Of a DNA stretch of 64,000 nt, positions 1-12,346 are shown in pieces; within the stretch, counting starts at the first letter, position 1, and each line of letters opens with the position of its first letter. The translations under genes and the position numbers were made by a program. Under the pieces are notes generated by a model. It searched no databases. It was not told the origin of the DNA and was given only the letters and a program-made list of their open reading frames with translations. The stretch is from the NCBI GenBank assembly GCA_000499405.2, contig HG738137.1:12584121-12648120 (forward strand). The letters are read 5' to 3'. This stretch comes from Onchocerca volvulus. Lineage: Eukaryota; Nematoda; Chromadorea; Rhabditida; Onchocercidae.

Positions 1-2451
1 TAAAAAATTAAGTAAAAATGGTGTATTTGTATAAGTTTTTTTTTCCAGCACTTCAGTTTTTTCAAAAAACTAAGCGAAACTTCATGCATATATTTTTTCT
101 TGTATTTCAGTCTTGTATTTTCCCATTTAATCTGTTTCAAATCTCTCATTTCATTGTTTTTTTTTATTATTTTTTAACCGATACAAATAACATGAAAATG
201 GTTATAGTTAACATTATCAATTATTGGGATATTACATATGGTATATTATCATCCATAATCGGATAACTGTAGTATGTAATTTTAAAAGAAATCGATTATT
301 TTTCGATTATTTCATTATTTATTCGGATCCGTGAAAACTTTTGGGATGATACGTTTTCTTAAACATAAAGAATATTTCAAATTAAGGTCGGGTAGAATTC
401 TTTTTTTTTTTATTCATTTTATATTTTTTCAATATATTAATTCAGATGTATTTTGACATTAAATTTTATAATTCCAATTTGATGTCTTGTTGGTTAGATG
501 GAAATACTTTATAATTATAACGGAAATATAATTAAATTATAAAAGTTTTCTATATAGTAGAAACTTGTAATATTTTTCAGGCAAATAAATCATTTATCCA
601 TATCTCGTACAAAAGCTTTCTTCTGATCCGCTAAAGCTTATGTGCATTGTCTGAAACGTTATAAATCATATTAATTATTTGGAATGTTGTAAGGACTAAA
701 GCTTATGAGCATTGTTTAGAATAGTAAGCATTGTCTATCTTTCATCTTTTGTCTTGATAACTTTTCTTCTTTTTTGTAATTTACATGTTACAAACCACTG
801 CCCACTACAACGACCAAGAATTATCGAGATAAAAAGGATATTCTGGGGTGATTCACTTTTCAGTCAGTTCTCTGTTCGAATTACTCAGCAGTCGCTCAAT
901 CTACATAACAAGCAATACCTCCCAATCCATTTTTATTGCATCCAAGCGATTAACTACAATTGTAATATCATTTGTCTTATAACATAGACAAAGGAATAAA
1001 TCTTCCGCCAATCAATGAACCTTTTTCAGCAGAATTCGTCTATGTCATAATATAAACAACTTTCCCGACAGATGTTGTGGGAATTTTTTGGCGTACAAAC
1101 AGTTGTGATAAAAGTCTTATTGATTGACGTGAATTTATTCTTTATAAGACAATTATTATAGAATATTACGAATAGACAATTATCATGGAATATTACGATT
1201 GCTAAATTGTTCTTTGTCGCTCGTAGAGGAAAATTTGCTGGGAATTTGATTGATATTGTAGTTTAGTAGAGATGCTAATACTGAATAGTACCGAATCAAA
1301 ACTCATTATTAATTGATTTAAGTGAATCGATGAGAGTTTTTCGTTTTCATATAGATAATCCTAGTTGTTTATATAGTGAGAATTGGTTAACATTTTAATC
1401 ATCGAACATAAGTTTGTTTGTCAGATTGGGGGATGAAAGTTGGATAAATGATCCATCATTTTAGCATTGAAACATTTACTTTACTTTTTTCTGTAATGAA
1501 TCATATATCTGAGAAATATTTCAAGTGAAGTAACCTTTATATAAAAAATTCCCATAATATCAATTTATTTCAATTACTCCGAGATATTTCTATAATACCA
1601 AAAATACTTTGATTATTTCGACATATTTATATATTAAGTAAAATAATCATTATATTTTCTTCTTATTATTTTAGCAATCTAAAAAACTTAAATTAATCCA
1701 TAATCATTGATTGTATATGTCACAATATTTTGTACTTAATTAGTACTTATTTTAAAATTTTTCGATTTAAAACTAAAAAATGAATCCTGCTTAGTTTCAT
1801 ATTTCTTGATTTATAAGCGAGAGATAATTATTTAATTTCTAACTTCTTAAGATGAGATCAATAAACAAAATTCTATTTAATGTCGTAAATTTTAATTCAA
1901 AATCAAAAACCCATTCTTCTCTGCTATCATATATATGTATACATATAATTATTCATCTACACGACACAAAACGTAGGAAATTTGAAACTTTTTTTTTTTT
2001 TTTTTTGAAAAAAAATTTGAAAAGAGAACGTGGAAGTGCGAGCTGTACAGGAATCTGATGATAGGTCGATCAAAAACCTGTCGTCTTCACTGCTCAGTAT
2101 ACAGTGTACCATTGTATTGCTTGCCATAATGCTTAGTCATTCTTATATGCATACACATTCAATCTTCGTACCAACACATACATATAAGTGCACGTACACG
2201 AAATATATGCACGCAAACACACATAGTATACGTGCACACATAACAGCCGATTGTAAATAGCTCAATTTGAAGACATTTTGTTAGATTATACATGGAAGAT
2301 TGAATGCAATAAATAAATCTGATAATTTGGCAATTCAATTTTTATTCATACTTATATTGGTACTTTCATATTACTTATATAAAGAATAGATGTGGAATTT
2401 AATTTTTTTTTTGTTGTATTCCTCAGCTTTTTATGAAATCAAATTTTTTTT

Positions 2452-2497
<46 letters not shown>

Positions 2498-3890
2498 CTT
2501 TTTACTTTATTTGATTATATTCCTTGTTGTTTTATGTTTAGTTTACTTTAAAAAGGAAAAAAAAAATAATTTACTGCGTAATTTGTATTTGATTAGACAA
2601 TTATTTACTACTTTTGAACATTATTAATTGTTTTTGAATATTGTTTACTATTTCGAATATTATTTTTACCTAACTTGTAATTTTTACCTTCTGCTTTCAG
2701 AAGTGTATTACTGATAGGACGGACGAAAACTACTAATGGTCGGAATGATGGTAATATAAGTTCAAGACATCTTTCAAAAAGAGGCTTGTTTTTTTGTTTT
2801 TACTTTTGTTTATGAATTTTTTTCTTTTTCTCTTATTATATATTTTTTAATTTTATGATATGCATTTTAATATTTCATCAAAATTCATTTAAATGTAATG
2901 TTTATTATTAAATTTATCCTATATCTTGTAATATTTCATCAATTCCTTTACATATAGTGTTTATTGTTAAATTTGTCCTATATCTTGCTTATGGTACATA
3001 TTTCCTATGTAGAATGAATTTTAATTTCTTACATATTAAATATTTCTATGGTATTTACGATATTACAAATAGTGGGTGATAAGTTTTTACCAGAAATGCA
3101 TCCATATCAAGTTATTAGTTCTCAAATTTTCTATTTCCTATTTTATATATTCAAAAAAAAAAAAAAAAAAAAATTGACACTGATTGTTATCACTTACAAA
3201 GGTGAAATAGTCGGAAAATTAATTATATTAGGAAATTAAAGTGAAAATCCCTCCTAACCTATTTTTGTTGTGTGTGTTTCAAGGAAAGGATCCTCCTGTT
3301 TGATTTGTTTATAGTTTGGACATTGGTTTTTCTTGTTGTTGCGCTTATACAATAATAGGAACTAAATGCATAATATGTAGAAAAATTGAACAAGCTGGAC
3401 TGTTTCGACTGAATTACCTTAACCGAATTGCTTCAAACTTCCTGCAAGCTTCGAAATCCTGGCTTTTTAAATCCTTTTGGGCTGCTCACCCCTTGAGGTT
3501 AACTTACGTGAGCTTCAACTTATCATCTCATGATTGGTTGCATAGAAGAATATTGCTTTTCGAGTCTTGAATCAGTGATTCTGTTTGTACCTTCTAACTG
3601 AATGGTTTTAGCTCTTTACATAGTGAAAGTTTGTTTTACGATCCAAGCATGGCGCATGGCGCATAGAAAAGCCGAAGTATTTTTTGGAATATAGATATGA
3701 CGAAATAATCAGAAATCCTTGTATTATAGAAATATTTTGGTACATGCAAACTTTTGACCTTTACGCTATAATTAACATATTATAAATTATGTTATTATTA
3801 TGGTGGCATAGAATAGATAACTTCACTATAAAAAGGGTTCTTTTCTGAAAGGATTTATTCATGCATTCAGTCCTTTGCTCTGGTCGATAT
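1..3890. other. AT-rich region without supported gene
   Basis: I find no exon chain with matching phases here. The short open frames are AT-rich, or in one case (2,433-2,627) mostly a poly-T run of about 40 bases near 2,455-2,496. A second homopolymer (poly-A) lies near 3,153-3,172. The stretch 2,030-2,240 is less AT-rich and alternates purines and pyrimidines (tgcacgtacacg-like). The stretch 3,300-3,580 is also more balanced in composition but has no recognisable protein. Either could be untranslated or regulatory DNA of a neighbouring gene, but nothing in the sequence decides this. Confidence 0.5.
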
Positions 3891-4515
3891 TCGATGAGCG
3901 GTGCTTTTCAAACTTCATTAAATCCTTGAATGCCTAATACCCATAACTATCAAAAGAAATCCAAATTATTGGTTCTATTATCGATATTTATCAAGTAATT
4001 GTGAACATAGTTGCGACAAATGAAATTCGTCATATTAAAGATTTCATTATACAACAGAATCATCTGTACTAAATTCCAATTTACAAAAAAAAATCTTCCA
4101 TAAATTATTTTCACGACACGAAAGATAACCAAGGATAAATAAATCAGTCATTCATATGTGCACTAGATCGAAAGATAAGATGGAAAAATGAATTTACTAG
4201 CTGTTCTAAATGGATTATTTTGACATTATTTCGAAAACGTTTCGTCATGAAAAAAAAAAAAAAAAATTAAGAATGTATTATTCACTGAGTAAAAAAGAAT
4301 GACGAAATTTTTGTTTTGACTGTATCGATGAATTTAAACCAAATTTTTTTTGACGATTCTTTGATTAATATTTAATTCTAATATTTTTACATATTTCTTG
4401 TCTTTGTCACATAATTTAAATAGCGCAAGGAATATTGTTAAGATAATACTTTTTAAGAAAATTTCAAAACAGTTATACATTTGAGCATTATCAGAAATTT
4501 CAGATTGCCAATAAT

Positions 4516-6177
4516 ATGTATGAGACCAATGAACTAGACGAATGTATTCCGATATTTAACGACGATGACTGGGAAGCTATTTTTGGCACTGAAGACGAAA
4601 TATATGATGAAAAAAAGTCAAACCAGATTAGTGAATCAGATGCAGAAAAGCCAAAGCAAAATGATGGATCAGATAGTTTGGTCAAATTGGTATCTGCAGA
4701 GAATCGTGCTGAAATGTCAGCAGTTTATTCCCAGCCGTAAGCAGTTTCATATAAAAATGAAACTTGTTTCAGTAGTATCCGAAGAATAACAAATGAAAAT
4801 TCTCAAAAATTTGCCACAATTTCATTCTCTCCCTTTGCAATCCTCAGCCGGAATATTTCCAAAAAAAAAAAAAAAAAAAAAAAGAAAAAGGAATTATTCA
4901 ATTCTTTTTCTTTTTTTCTTTATATTTTGGTGAAAATAGATTACATGCAATAGCATTGTTGGATGTATTTGAATTTGGAAGGTTTTTTTTTTTTTTTTTT
5001 TTTTTTCTTTATTATCTTAGTATCATTGTTTCAGGATTGCTTGTTCCTTAACGAACTCCATTGTGCCCGTTAATAATTCTTCATCAATTCAAAAAAGGCA
5101 GGATGCTGCACATCCAGCAAAACAAACACAGAGTACTTTATCAAGTAGTCAGTTTTTATTTGTGTTTAATTGTAATCAAAAACTGAAAAATTAAAAGCTA
5201 AAATATATATTTTAATACTACTGTAATGATTTTTTGAAATCATATGAAAAAGAGAAAAGTGATGGGACAGATTATTCAGTCATTTTTATTTTGCTGCTCA
5301 TTATCTGTAAGCGTTAAAAAAAGTAGCCTTGAGAAATAAATCATTTCAGTTTTTTATTTTCTTATTATCACATAATTTTTATCACTTTCCTTCTAATTAT
5401 TTTAACGAATATGTCAATATTAGTTTTTAATCTTATTTTGTAATTATCATAGAATTATCTGTTTGTTTATCATTTACTTTTTTTGTCAACTCCAAAGAGG
5501 TAAATGAGTTGTGATATCCAAAAGTTTCAATGATAAGATTTTTATCTCACGATCATATTAGATCGCTCCAGTTAATCCATTCAGTAGTTGGATTATGATT
5601 GTTTTAGACCATATCGTTTACAATAATTGGTATTATCATAAATTAATAAGTTGATTATGTTACAGTGGCTGTAATGGACTTATGCATGAAACGTGAACAA
5701 AAACTTCGCATAGAAGGTAACACCGTTGAAGCGAATGCGTTGAGTGCCGTTGGTTTCTCTGTTATGAATTTAATGGCAAAAGTGATGGAGTTGCTGCAAT
5801 CAAATGGTTCTTTTCTGGTTTGATCATTGGAAGATATAATTTCTCAAATGAGAAATCAGTATTATAAATGATGGAAATTTTAGTTAACTGCTAGTTAGGA
5901 TTGGGGCACTGAAATTTAAAATTATTCAAAATGTTCTCGATATTTAGGATGCATACATGTTGGAAGTTTGATGTTAGAAGCAGTAAAGGCATCAATGAGT
6001 AAGGGATCAGATGATTGGGAAAGTTTGATATTATGTACGGAAAGTATTCATGCATTGGTCGATGAAGTACGAATAAAAAGCACAGCTTCGGACAATATGG
6101 AACAATTGGAAACGATAAATAAAACGGGAAAGAGGTTGGATAAAAAGGAGCAAGCAGAGGTTCATTTTTCAAGTTTC

Positions 6178-6212
<35 letters not shown>

Positions 6213-6225
6213 GGTTTTTTTTTTT

Positions 6226-6264
<39 letters not shown>

Positions 6265-9200
6265 TTCTGCTACTCAATGTAAGCGAAAAAGAATTTGCAA
6301 GATTCACAAGCATTTATATTCATCGTCTTTTCCAGAATTTCAAAAATGAAATAATGTTGCTTGAAGTTGCATAATTTTAATTAAGAAACTTGTATGGATG
6401 CATTATCACTTTTTGGTAATCTGTTACAATACAAAATGATTATTGTTTCGGGATACTTTACAGCATCGCTAGCCTTGTTAGGACTTTATGACAGTGTTCA
6501 TTGGATGATCTTCTTAGAAGGAGATGATATATTATACTCGAATTTGTTATTAATGATGGTATATCATAAAACTAGTAGAAAAGAGTTAAATAATTATAAG
6601 ATAGCGTAATGTCATTTTTTCATTGACTATTTATATTTGCATTACTGAAATAGCTTTGTTGTCTCATTGACTTATAGCTTTTCATAATTTTTCCAAATTC
6701 TTGTCTAATTTCTAAACATTTTTCCAATAAGCGATTGTAGATGTCATTGACAGAATGTATTCATTCATCGTTTAGCTGGCAAATGAAAGGAAAAAGCGAA
6801 AACGGGAAACTATAGATGCAAAAAAACAAGAGGAAGCTAACGAAAAGCGTAAATGTTGTGCGAAGCAACAAACTGAATCGCAGTCGATTTTTCAGTCTCC
6901 AATAATCGATCAAGCAGAATATTATTCTTTTGTAATAAAAGAATTTTACTGTTAAATTTTTTTGAAAATTATCATCCTCCTCAGATTTTTTTTTTTCATC
7001 AGTTGCTGTTGCATACTATTGCCAAGTTTTCGCTTTATGTAGATTTACCAAATGCAAGTATGCATTCCTATAATAATTGTTCATTTCCTATGCCTTTTTC
7101 TTAATGTCAGTAGTCTTTTATTGATTAACTATTTTCAGGGAGATGGAAATGCCATATTAATGGCTGCAAATAAGTTCAAAAATCGTCAGGAGGGACGACG
7201 AAGACAAACAAAAAAGAAATCTCAGATTAATGAGAAGCCCAACTGTTTACCCCAGCCAAATGTTCCAGATACGAATCTTCAAGGTATTAGCAGTTTTCAG
7301 ATATTTCTGTGAAAGTTTATTATAATAAGTGTCAGTCTTCTTTAATCAACTGAGATAAATAATAGCTCATGCACCAAACTGATGCAACTTTACTATCCTA
7401 ATAGTAGAGTATCACCAATTGGTTATTTAAGCATTCATTTTTTGCAGTAGATCTAAAATAGATTAAACTTTTTCTCGAAAAACTTATCTATCTTTCAAAT
7501 AATTTAACCTGTAATAATAGAATATCACCATTTTTGGGAAATATCTTGGAAGATGTTTCGGAGCAATAATTAAGCGATCTTGATAATGATAGCATCGTAA
7601 CAAATTTTAACTCTAAAACTGGGTTTGTTTATATGGATTTGGATTAATATTTTAGTTATACATAATTTGCCTGATGATAACAACTTTGCTGGCCCGATAA
7701 GCGCTGAAGCTTTAATGGAAGAATATGAAGAATCAGATTCAAGCAATCCGACTACTTTACCATCATTTCCGGTTTGTTGCAAATATTTATTTGATGTCAT
7801 TCGAAAGTTACAAAATAAGGCTTTTGTTTTTTTTCACATTTTCCATCTTTAATTTATTTTAATCTATAGAAATCCTATTAGAAGATTAAGGCCCTCATTA
7901 AATAAAAACTAAGTGATGTTAATAGAATAGCGCGATTAGCAAATTCCTATGGAATATAAGCCATAACTAGTAATGGCTAGGTTCTAGAATGCTATAAAGT
8001 TTCTTCTTTTTGTTTTCATGTTGACTGGTGGACATTCAGTCGAGAAAAATTTGGTTCAACCAAACGAACGAATGAAAGCCATGTCAATTTCAAGAATTTT
8101 AAATTATACATTACGAAATACGAATGTCGTTAAAGGTGCAACAAGATGCTAATCATTGCTGTTTACAACAGTCACATCCCTTTGCATTATCTTCGAAAGG
8201 AGCGCCTACAACATATCAAATATCAAATCACATTCAAAATGATGTTGGTGATTCTTATATTTAATATGCAAGTGATTGCTTATTTCTGATTATTAATTTG
8301 TTGCAAAATTTCTTGTCAACTCTTTGTTTTTAATTATATTTAATTTTTGAATTTCTTAGTGAATTAAATTTCATCTCAGTTTTGGTTCATCAATTTTCCT
8401 CTTTAAAGTACCTCCTATATTATGGTCACACTTTTCACGATCGTCTAGGAACTGTTTTCTTTAACTTGGATAATTTTTAAAAGTATTATATTTCTACTAG
8501 TTGTTAATTGTTCATCCAATAAGCGAAATTCTTTTTTTGCAATTCATTTAACATATTCACATCTTATTTCACTTAGATCTCTGGAACAGTTCTGATGAGG
8601 TTATTGACTCAAAATTTTATTTCATCAACTGAAACTAAAAATCCATCTTTTTTTGCAGCATCACAATTTTCTTATTTCAAATACATAATTTTTTTGTTGT
8701 CATCTAAAAAGAGGTTCTGGATTTTTTAAATTCAAAAGATATATTTTTTCCGCTTCAAAAAAACTCAGTCTGTTTCAGCTTCCTGTAATTCGGGAAGTTA
8801 ATTGGCCAGGACTTATCAATAACATTCCGAGACAGTCAGCGGCACCTGCGCGCTTGTCAACTTCTACCAAAATCCCAAAATCTTCCCAAAGATCTCGACC
8901 AAATATCATAAGTAGGACAAATTCGGTTAAAGCAAAGTAAGTTTTCTTCTTAAAACTTCCTGATCATGTTGCATATAGGCATATTTGTTTCTAATGCATA
9001 ATTTTTTTCAGATCTTGCTGATATTATTCTAGGAATTTTTTTTAATAATATGAAGCATGAGATGCATGATTTTAGGTTTACAACTCAATTAACTCAAAAA
9101 TATGATCATTTGAATTTTGTGAAGATTCAAAAGGCTGCTTCGAAATTAAATAAGAATACCGTCGATGATTGGCGGTTAAAAAAAAAGTATGTTCATTCGA

Positions 9201-9600
9201 TGATTTAGCTTTTTTTTCTCCAAAATTTACGAATCTTTCGTAAACTTGAAGGTGTTTCTTTCTAGGGTATACATTACTGAATGTTTTTTTCCATATATAT
9301 TTGAAGTTTATGTTTTCTTAAACACATGAGATTGTTTGCAATCTTTAATTTGGAAATATATTTTAGAAATGTACTTTTTCTTCCCGAGAGCGAATATTCT
9401 GTAATCGAAATGCCGGATGATCCAAATACAACAACAGTAGGTTTCTTTAAGTTATGAATACTATTATCACTTTTTTTTTTGAAAATATTATATTCCACTG
9501 GTTAAATTTTTTTCAGGAAGTTCTGGACATTATCAGGTTTCCTGATTATCGTAAGAAGTATCCGCGGGGATCAATAATTATGCCAGAGTTAAGTGGCTGA
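4516..9600 (+). CDS. unrecognised nuclear-looking protein, copy A (11 exons, 507 aa)
   Basis: I do not recognise this protein. Exons: 4516-4736, 5035-5144, 5666-5806, 5948-6159, 6776-6931, 7139-7283, 7656-7771, 8779-8936, 9076-9186, 9367-9436, 9517-9600. All junctions are GT/AG, phases agree throughout, and the total is 1,524 bp ending in TGA. The N-terminus is acidic (DDDWEAIFGTEDE, about residues 18-30). The middle is helical and charged (about 160-230). Exon 5 starts with a basic ERKKRKR stretch, followed by a K/E/Q-rich likely coiled coil, and exon 6 is again basic (RRRQTKKK). This suggests a nuclear protein, by inference only. A TTTCAG acceptor lies 12 bases before the ATG, compatible with trans-splicing. 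Intron 4 carries long poly-T runs (6,180-6,262). The exon 3 end is uncertain: 5806 keeps phase, while 5817 does not. A diverged paralogue lies at 49,157-57,525. Confidence 0.72.
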
Positions 9601-9751
9601 AGTATTTCTTACGGAAAGCTAATACAAAATATTTTATAAATGTATTTGAAATAACATATTGCAACATTTAGTCATTAGGAAGTGTAAAGAAAGAAATATT
9701 GCTTCATTAACTCAATTTTCTTAAAATGTAGACCATTTTAAGAGCTTAACA

Positions 9752-12346
9752 ATGGGACGTTCGGAATGTTTGAATGAAGTGTAATGAGCGTTAAAAGTTG
9801 ATTAAAAATTTGTATTGATGATATTCGCTTCTGCTCGTTTCTTTTTCTTTGTTTCGATTTCCTTTTCTTTTCTTTCGTAAAAAATTTATGAAATTATGAA
9901 AAATAAATTAGAATATAAGATAGGAGCGTTGTATCAAAACTTCTATTGGAAGCATCTCTACTGTTTAATTAAAATGATTATCAAAGAATATTAAAATATA
10001 ATAATAAGATCTCTAGGGCATAAGAGCGAACGATCTCAGTGTTCTGCTGAATTTGCTGAAAATGCAATAAAAATTTCAAACTACTGAAATCTTGAAATCG
10101 AGTAAGAAAATTGATTTAATTTCAGGATTTCAATAAAATAAACGAGTAATTCTACAATATAAATTTCTTATTTCTTAGTATTTTAGGAAGAAGAAAGAAA
10201 GAAACAATTGGAAAAATTACCTCCTCGTGTGTATGACTTTTTCGTAAGTTTGTAAATTGATTAGATAAAGATTCTTTGGAAAAGATATTGGTGATCCAAA
10301 ATGAGAGAAAATTCCTTGATATCAGTTTCGTTGTTATATTTTTGTAAATAAATCTGTGAAAGCTTTCAAAAATCATATTTGGACTTCTTTTATTCGTGCA
10401 GTAACGATGTTTTTGAAAGGGTCAACTTTTTTTTCTTCATTTGTTTTAGGTGGTATCATTTTCCTGAATGTTCTTTTCCATACATTAGGTACAAAATGTC
10501 AACATTTGAAAAGTTCATTTTTAAATACCATATGATATGGAATTCTTCAAACTGATCCTTGCTATTAGTATTGCTGGAATGATTAGAAATATGGAATTTT
10601 ATTTGTCACGATTTATTTAGTCCTTCTTATAGCTTGGACCAACTACGTCGCGACCAATTGGTAGCGTCAATGCTCGTTCCTTCTGTGAAAGTTGTGATTT
10701 TATGCGTGGAGACATACGTAATTGGTGGGTTTCGGGTTTCTTTTGTGAGAAATGTGTTTCTCTTTTCTTTTTTTTTTTCTCCAGTGAGAGTATCATCGAC
10801 GTGAGAAAGAAAGTTTTTTTTTTTTTTTTTCAGGCTTATTGTCGGTTCAAGGTTTGATCGCTTGAATGAAAATATCTTCGACGTGAAAAAAAATGGTTGT
10901 CCGAAAACTCGTCTGTCCCATGCCAATTATCCTCCAATTCATTTCAGGTTTTTATTTTCTTTTAATAAAAAAGTCTTTTAGGACTGAGAATACTTCGGAC
11001 TTAATTATATTCAAAGATCAGATTTTTTTCTGTTTTATCACAACGATTTATTAAATATGCCGCAGACTGTTATCGATGAATTTTATTAAAATTATTAAGT
11101 TTAGAATATTATCTGATGCTCTAACCAATATTTTTATCAACGTTGCTGGCCTAAAAATTTTCTTAGCTGTTGGTGAAGATTGGATCGTGAAGAAGTCAAT
11201 AATACCCGAAGAGTTCACATCATTTGTGAAGAGATTTGCTGTAAGAATTCTTTTTTTTTTCTTTTTTTTTTTTGCCTATTTCAAATTTTAAACCTACTTT
11301 AAAAAATTCATCTAGTTTTATAAATCCGATTTTGATACAAAATAAGTTCAGTTATTTCTTCCGGTATTCCACACAGTTTCAGATGAAAAATGGTGTAACT
11401 CGAAATGTGCACATTGTAATATGAAAACTCTTTAGTATCTTGGAATGCTTAAAATATTTGACGCATATTTAATCCTTATTTCCATTCAAAGTTTTCGAAG
11501 CTTTTACTTCTGCATTTTTCAGGGTGTTTTGTTCGATCTTTATGTTAAGCAGTATACGTCAGAATATGCAAAAGAAATGGAATTCACGGAAGATTTAGGA
11601 AAAATTAAGATTGGTTATGCTTATGTCGAAATGCCAACTGTTATTTTATTCACTGTTCCTCCCGCAAGTTTTTCATCCATTGATGGTCTTATAATAAAAA
11701 ATCGCTGTAGAATTTCCCGCACTCTATGCATTCTTACGAAAAGCCATAAAATAGCATTGTAAGCTAAAAGAATGTTTGACGAGACATATACAGAATATGT
11801 TTTAGATCAGTGATCCTGATATGGAGATGAAATGTATTTTTTACAATAATGCAATTAGAGAATTGGTTCAAAATTGGGATGCAACTTCCACAAGGTAATT
11901 TCCATCTTTTCTCATATTTAATCCAAATAGTATGAAGATAATAGATTATGCTCTGTCCTTTGGTATGTTTCTTGTTTGCTCATCTTTACCCAATTTTTTT
12001 GATTTTTCATCATAAAATTTAATTTATTACATTCATATGCAATTTGAGACAATTTTTTTTTCTTTTTTGTTTCCGAGAGAACAGGAAAAAGAAAACTTGT
12101 TCATTTTAGATCAAATATATTTTCTAATGAATATAGTGTTTCGAGGAATAAGGAAACAAAAAATTCGTTCATTTCAGTCCCTACTATCATAAGGCTACAA
12201 AGCAGTGCATAGAATTGAAATTGATTGATTGGCGACAAATATGTATTAAAGAAAATGCAATCAGTAACAACAGTATGATTACCATTTTAATGAAACATTT
12301 GATGGAAGAATGGGGTATATGTGTGGCACCTACGAATCGTCCTTGA
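9752..12346 (+). CDS. unrecognised protein, copy A (about 8 exons, 317 aa)
   Basis: Unrecognised. Proposed exons: 9752-9778 (weak, short, donor GTGTAA), 10187-10243, 10633-10724, 10834-10947, 11066-11240, 11523-11758, 11811-11894, 12178-12346, ending in TGA. Phases agree across every junction from 10187 onward, for a total of 954 bp. The early part contains a CESC pair (about residue 48). If intron 3 were retained, a second CEKC pair would follow, so a zinc site is conceivable but not supported by the preferred splicing. The C-terminal part is mixed alpha/beta in character (YVKQYTSEYAKEMEF; VEMPTVILFTVPP; DWRQICIKENAIS). It lies about 150 bp downstream of gene 1 on the same strand, a spacing seen in nematode operons, but 9,600-9,750 offers no proof. 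It has a near-identical copy at 57,677-60,271. The start exon could be wrong. Confidence 0.62.

Noticed and set aside
2433..2627. ORF encoding a long Phe run
   Set aside because: Produced by a poly-T homopolymer.
4500..4685. 61-codon minus-strand ORF, repeated at 49,141-49,326
   Set aside because: It is antisense to exon 1 of gene 1 in both copies; its Ser-rich composition mirrors the acidic coding strand.
6394..6609. 71-codon plus-strand ORF between exons 4 and 5 of gene 1
   Set aside because: The matching stretch in copy B (from 54,705) has stops and frame changes, and phases do not fit the neighbouring exons. Treated as intron.
7570..7800. 76-codon minus-strand ORF, also at 55,494-55,724
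   Set aside because: Antisense to exon 7 of gene 1 and its intron edge.
9274..9498. 74-codon minus-strand ORF, identical at 57,199-57,423
   Set aside because: Antisense to exon 10 of gene 1 and flanking intron.
10627..10926. 99-codon minus-strand ORF, identical at 58,552-58,851
   Set aside because: It is antisense to proposed exons 3 and 4 of gene 2 plus a poly-T intron tract. Its conservation is explained by the near-identical duplication.
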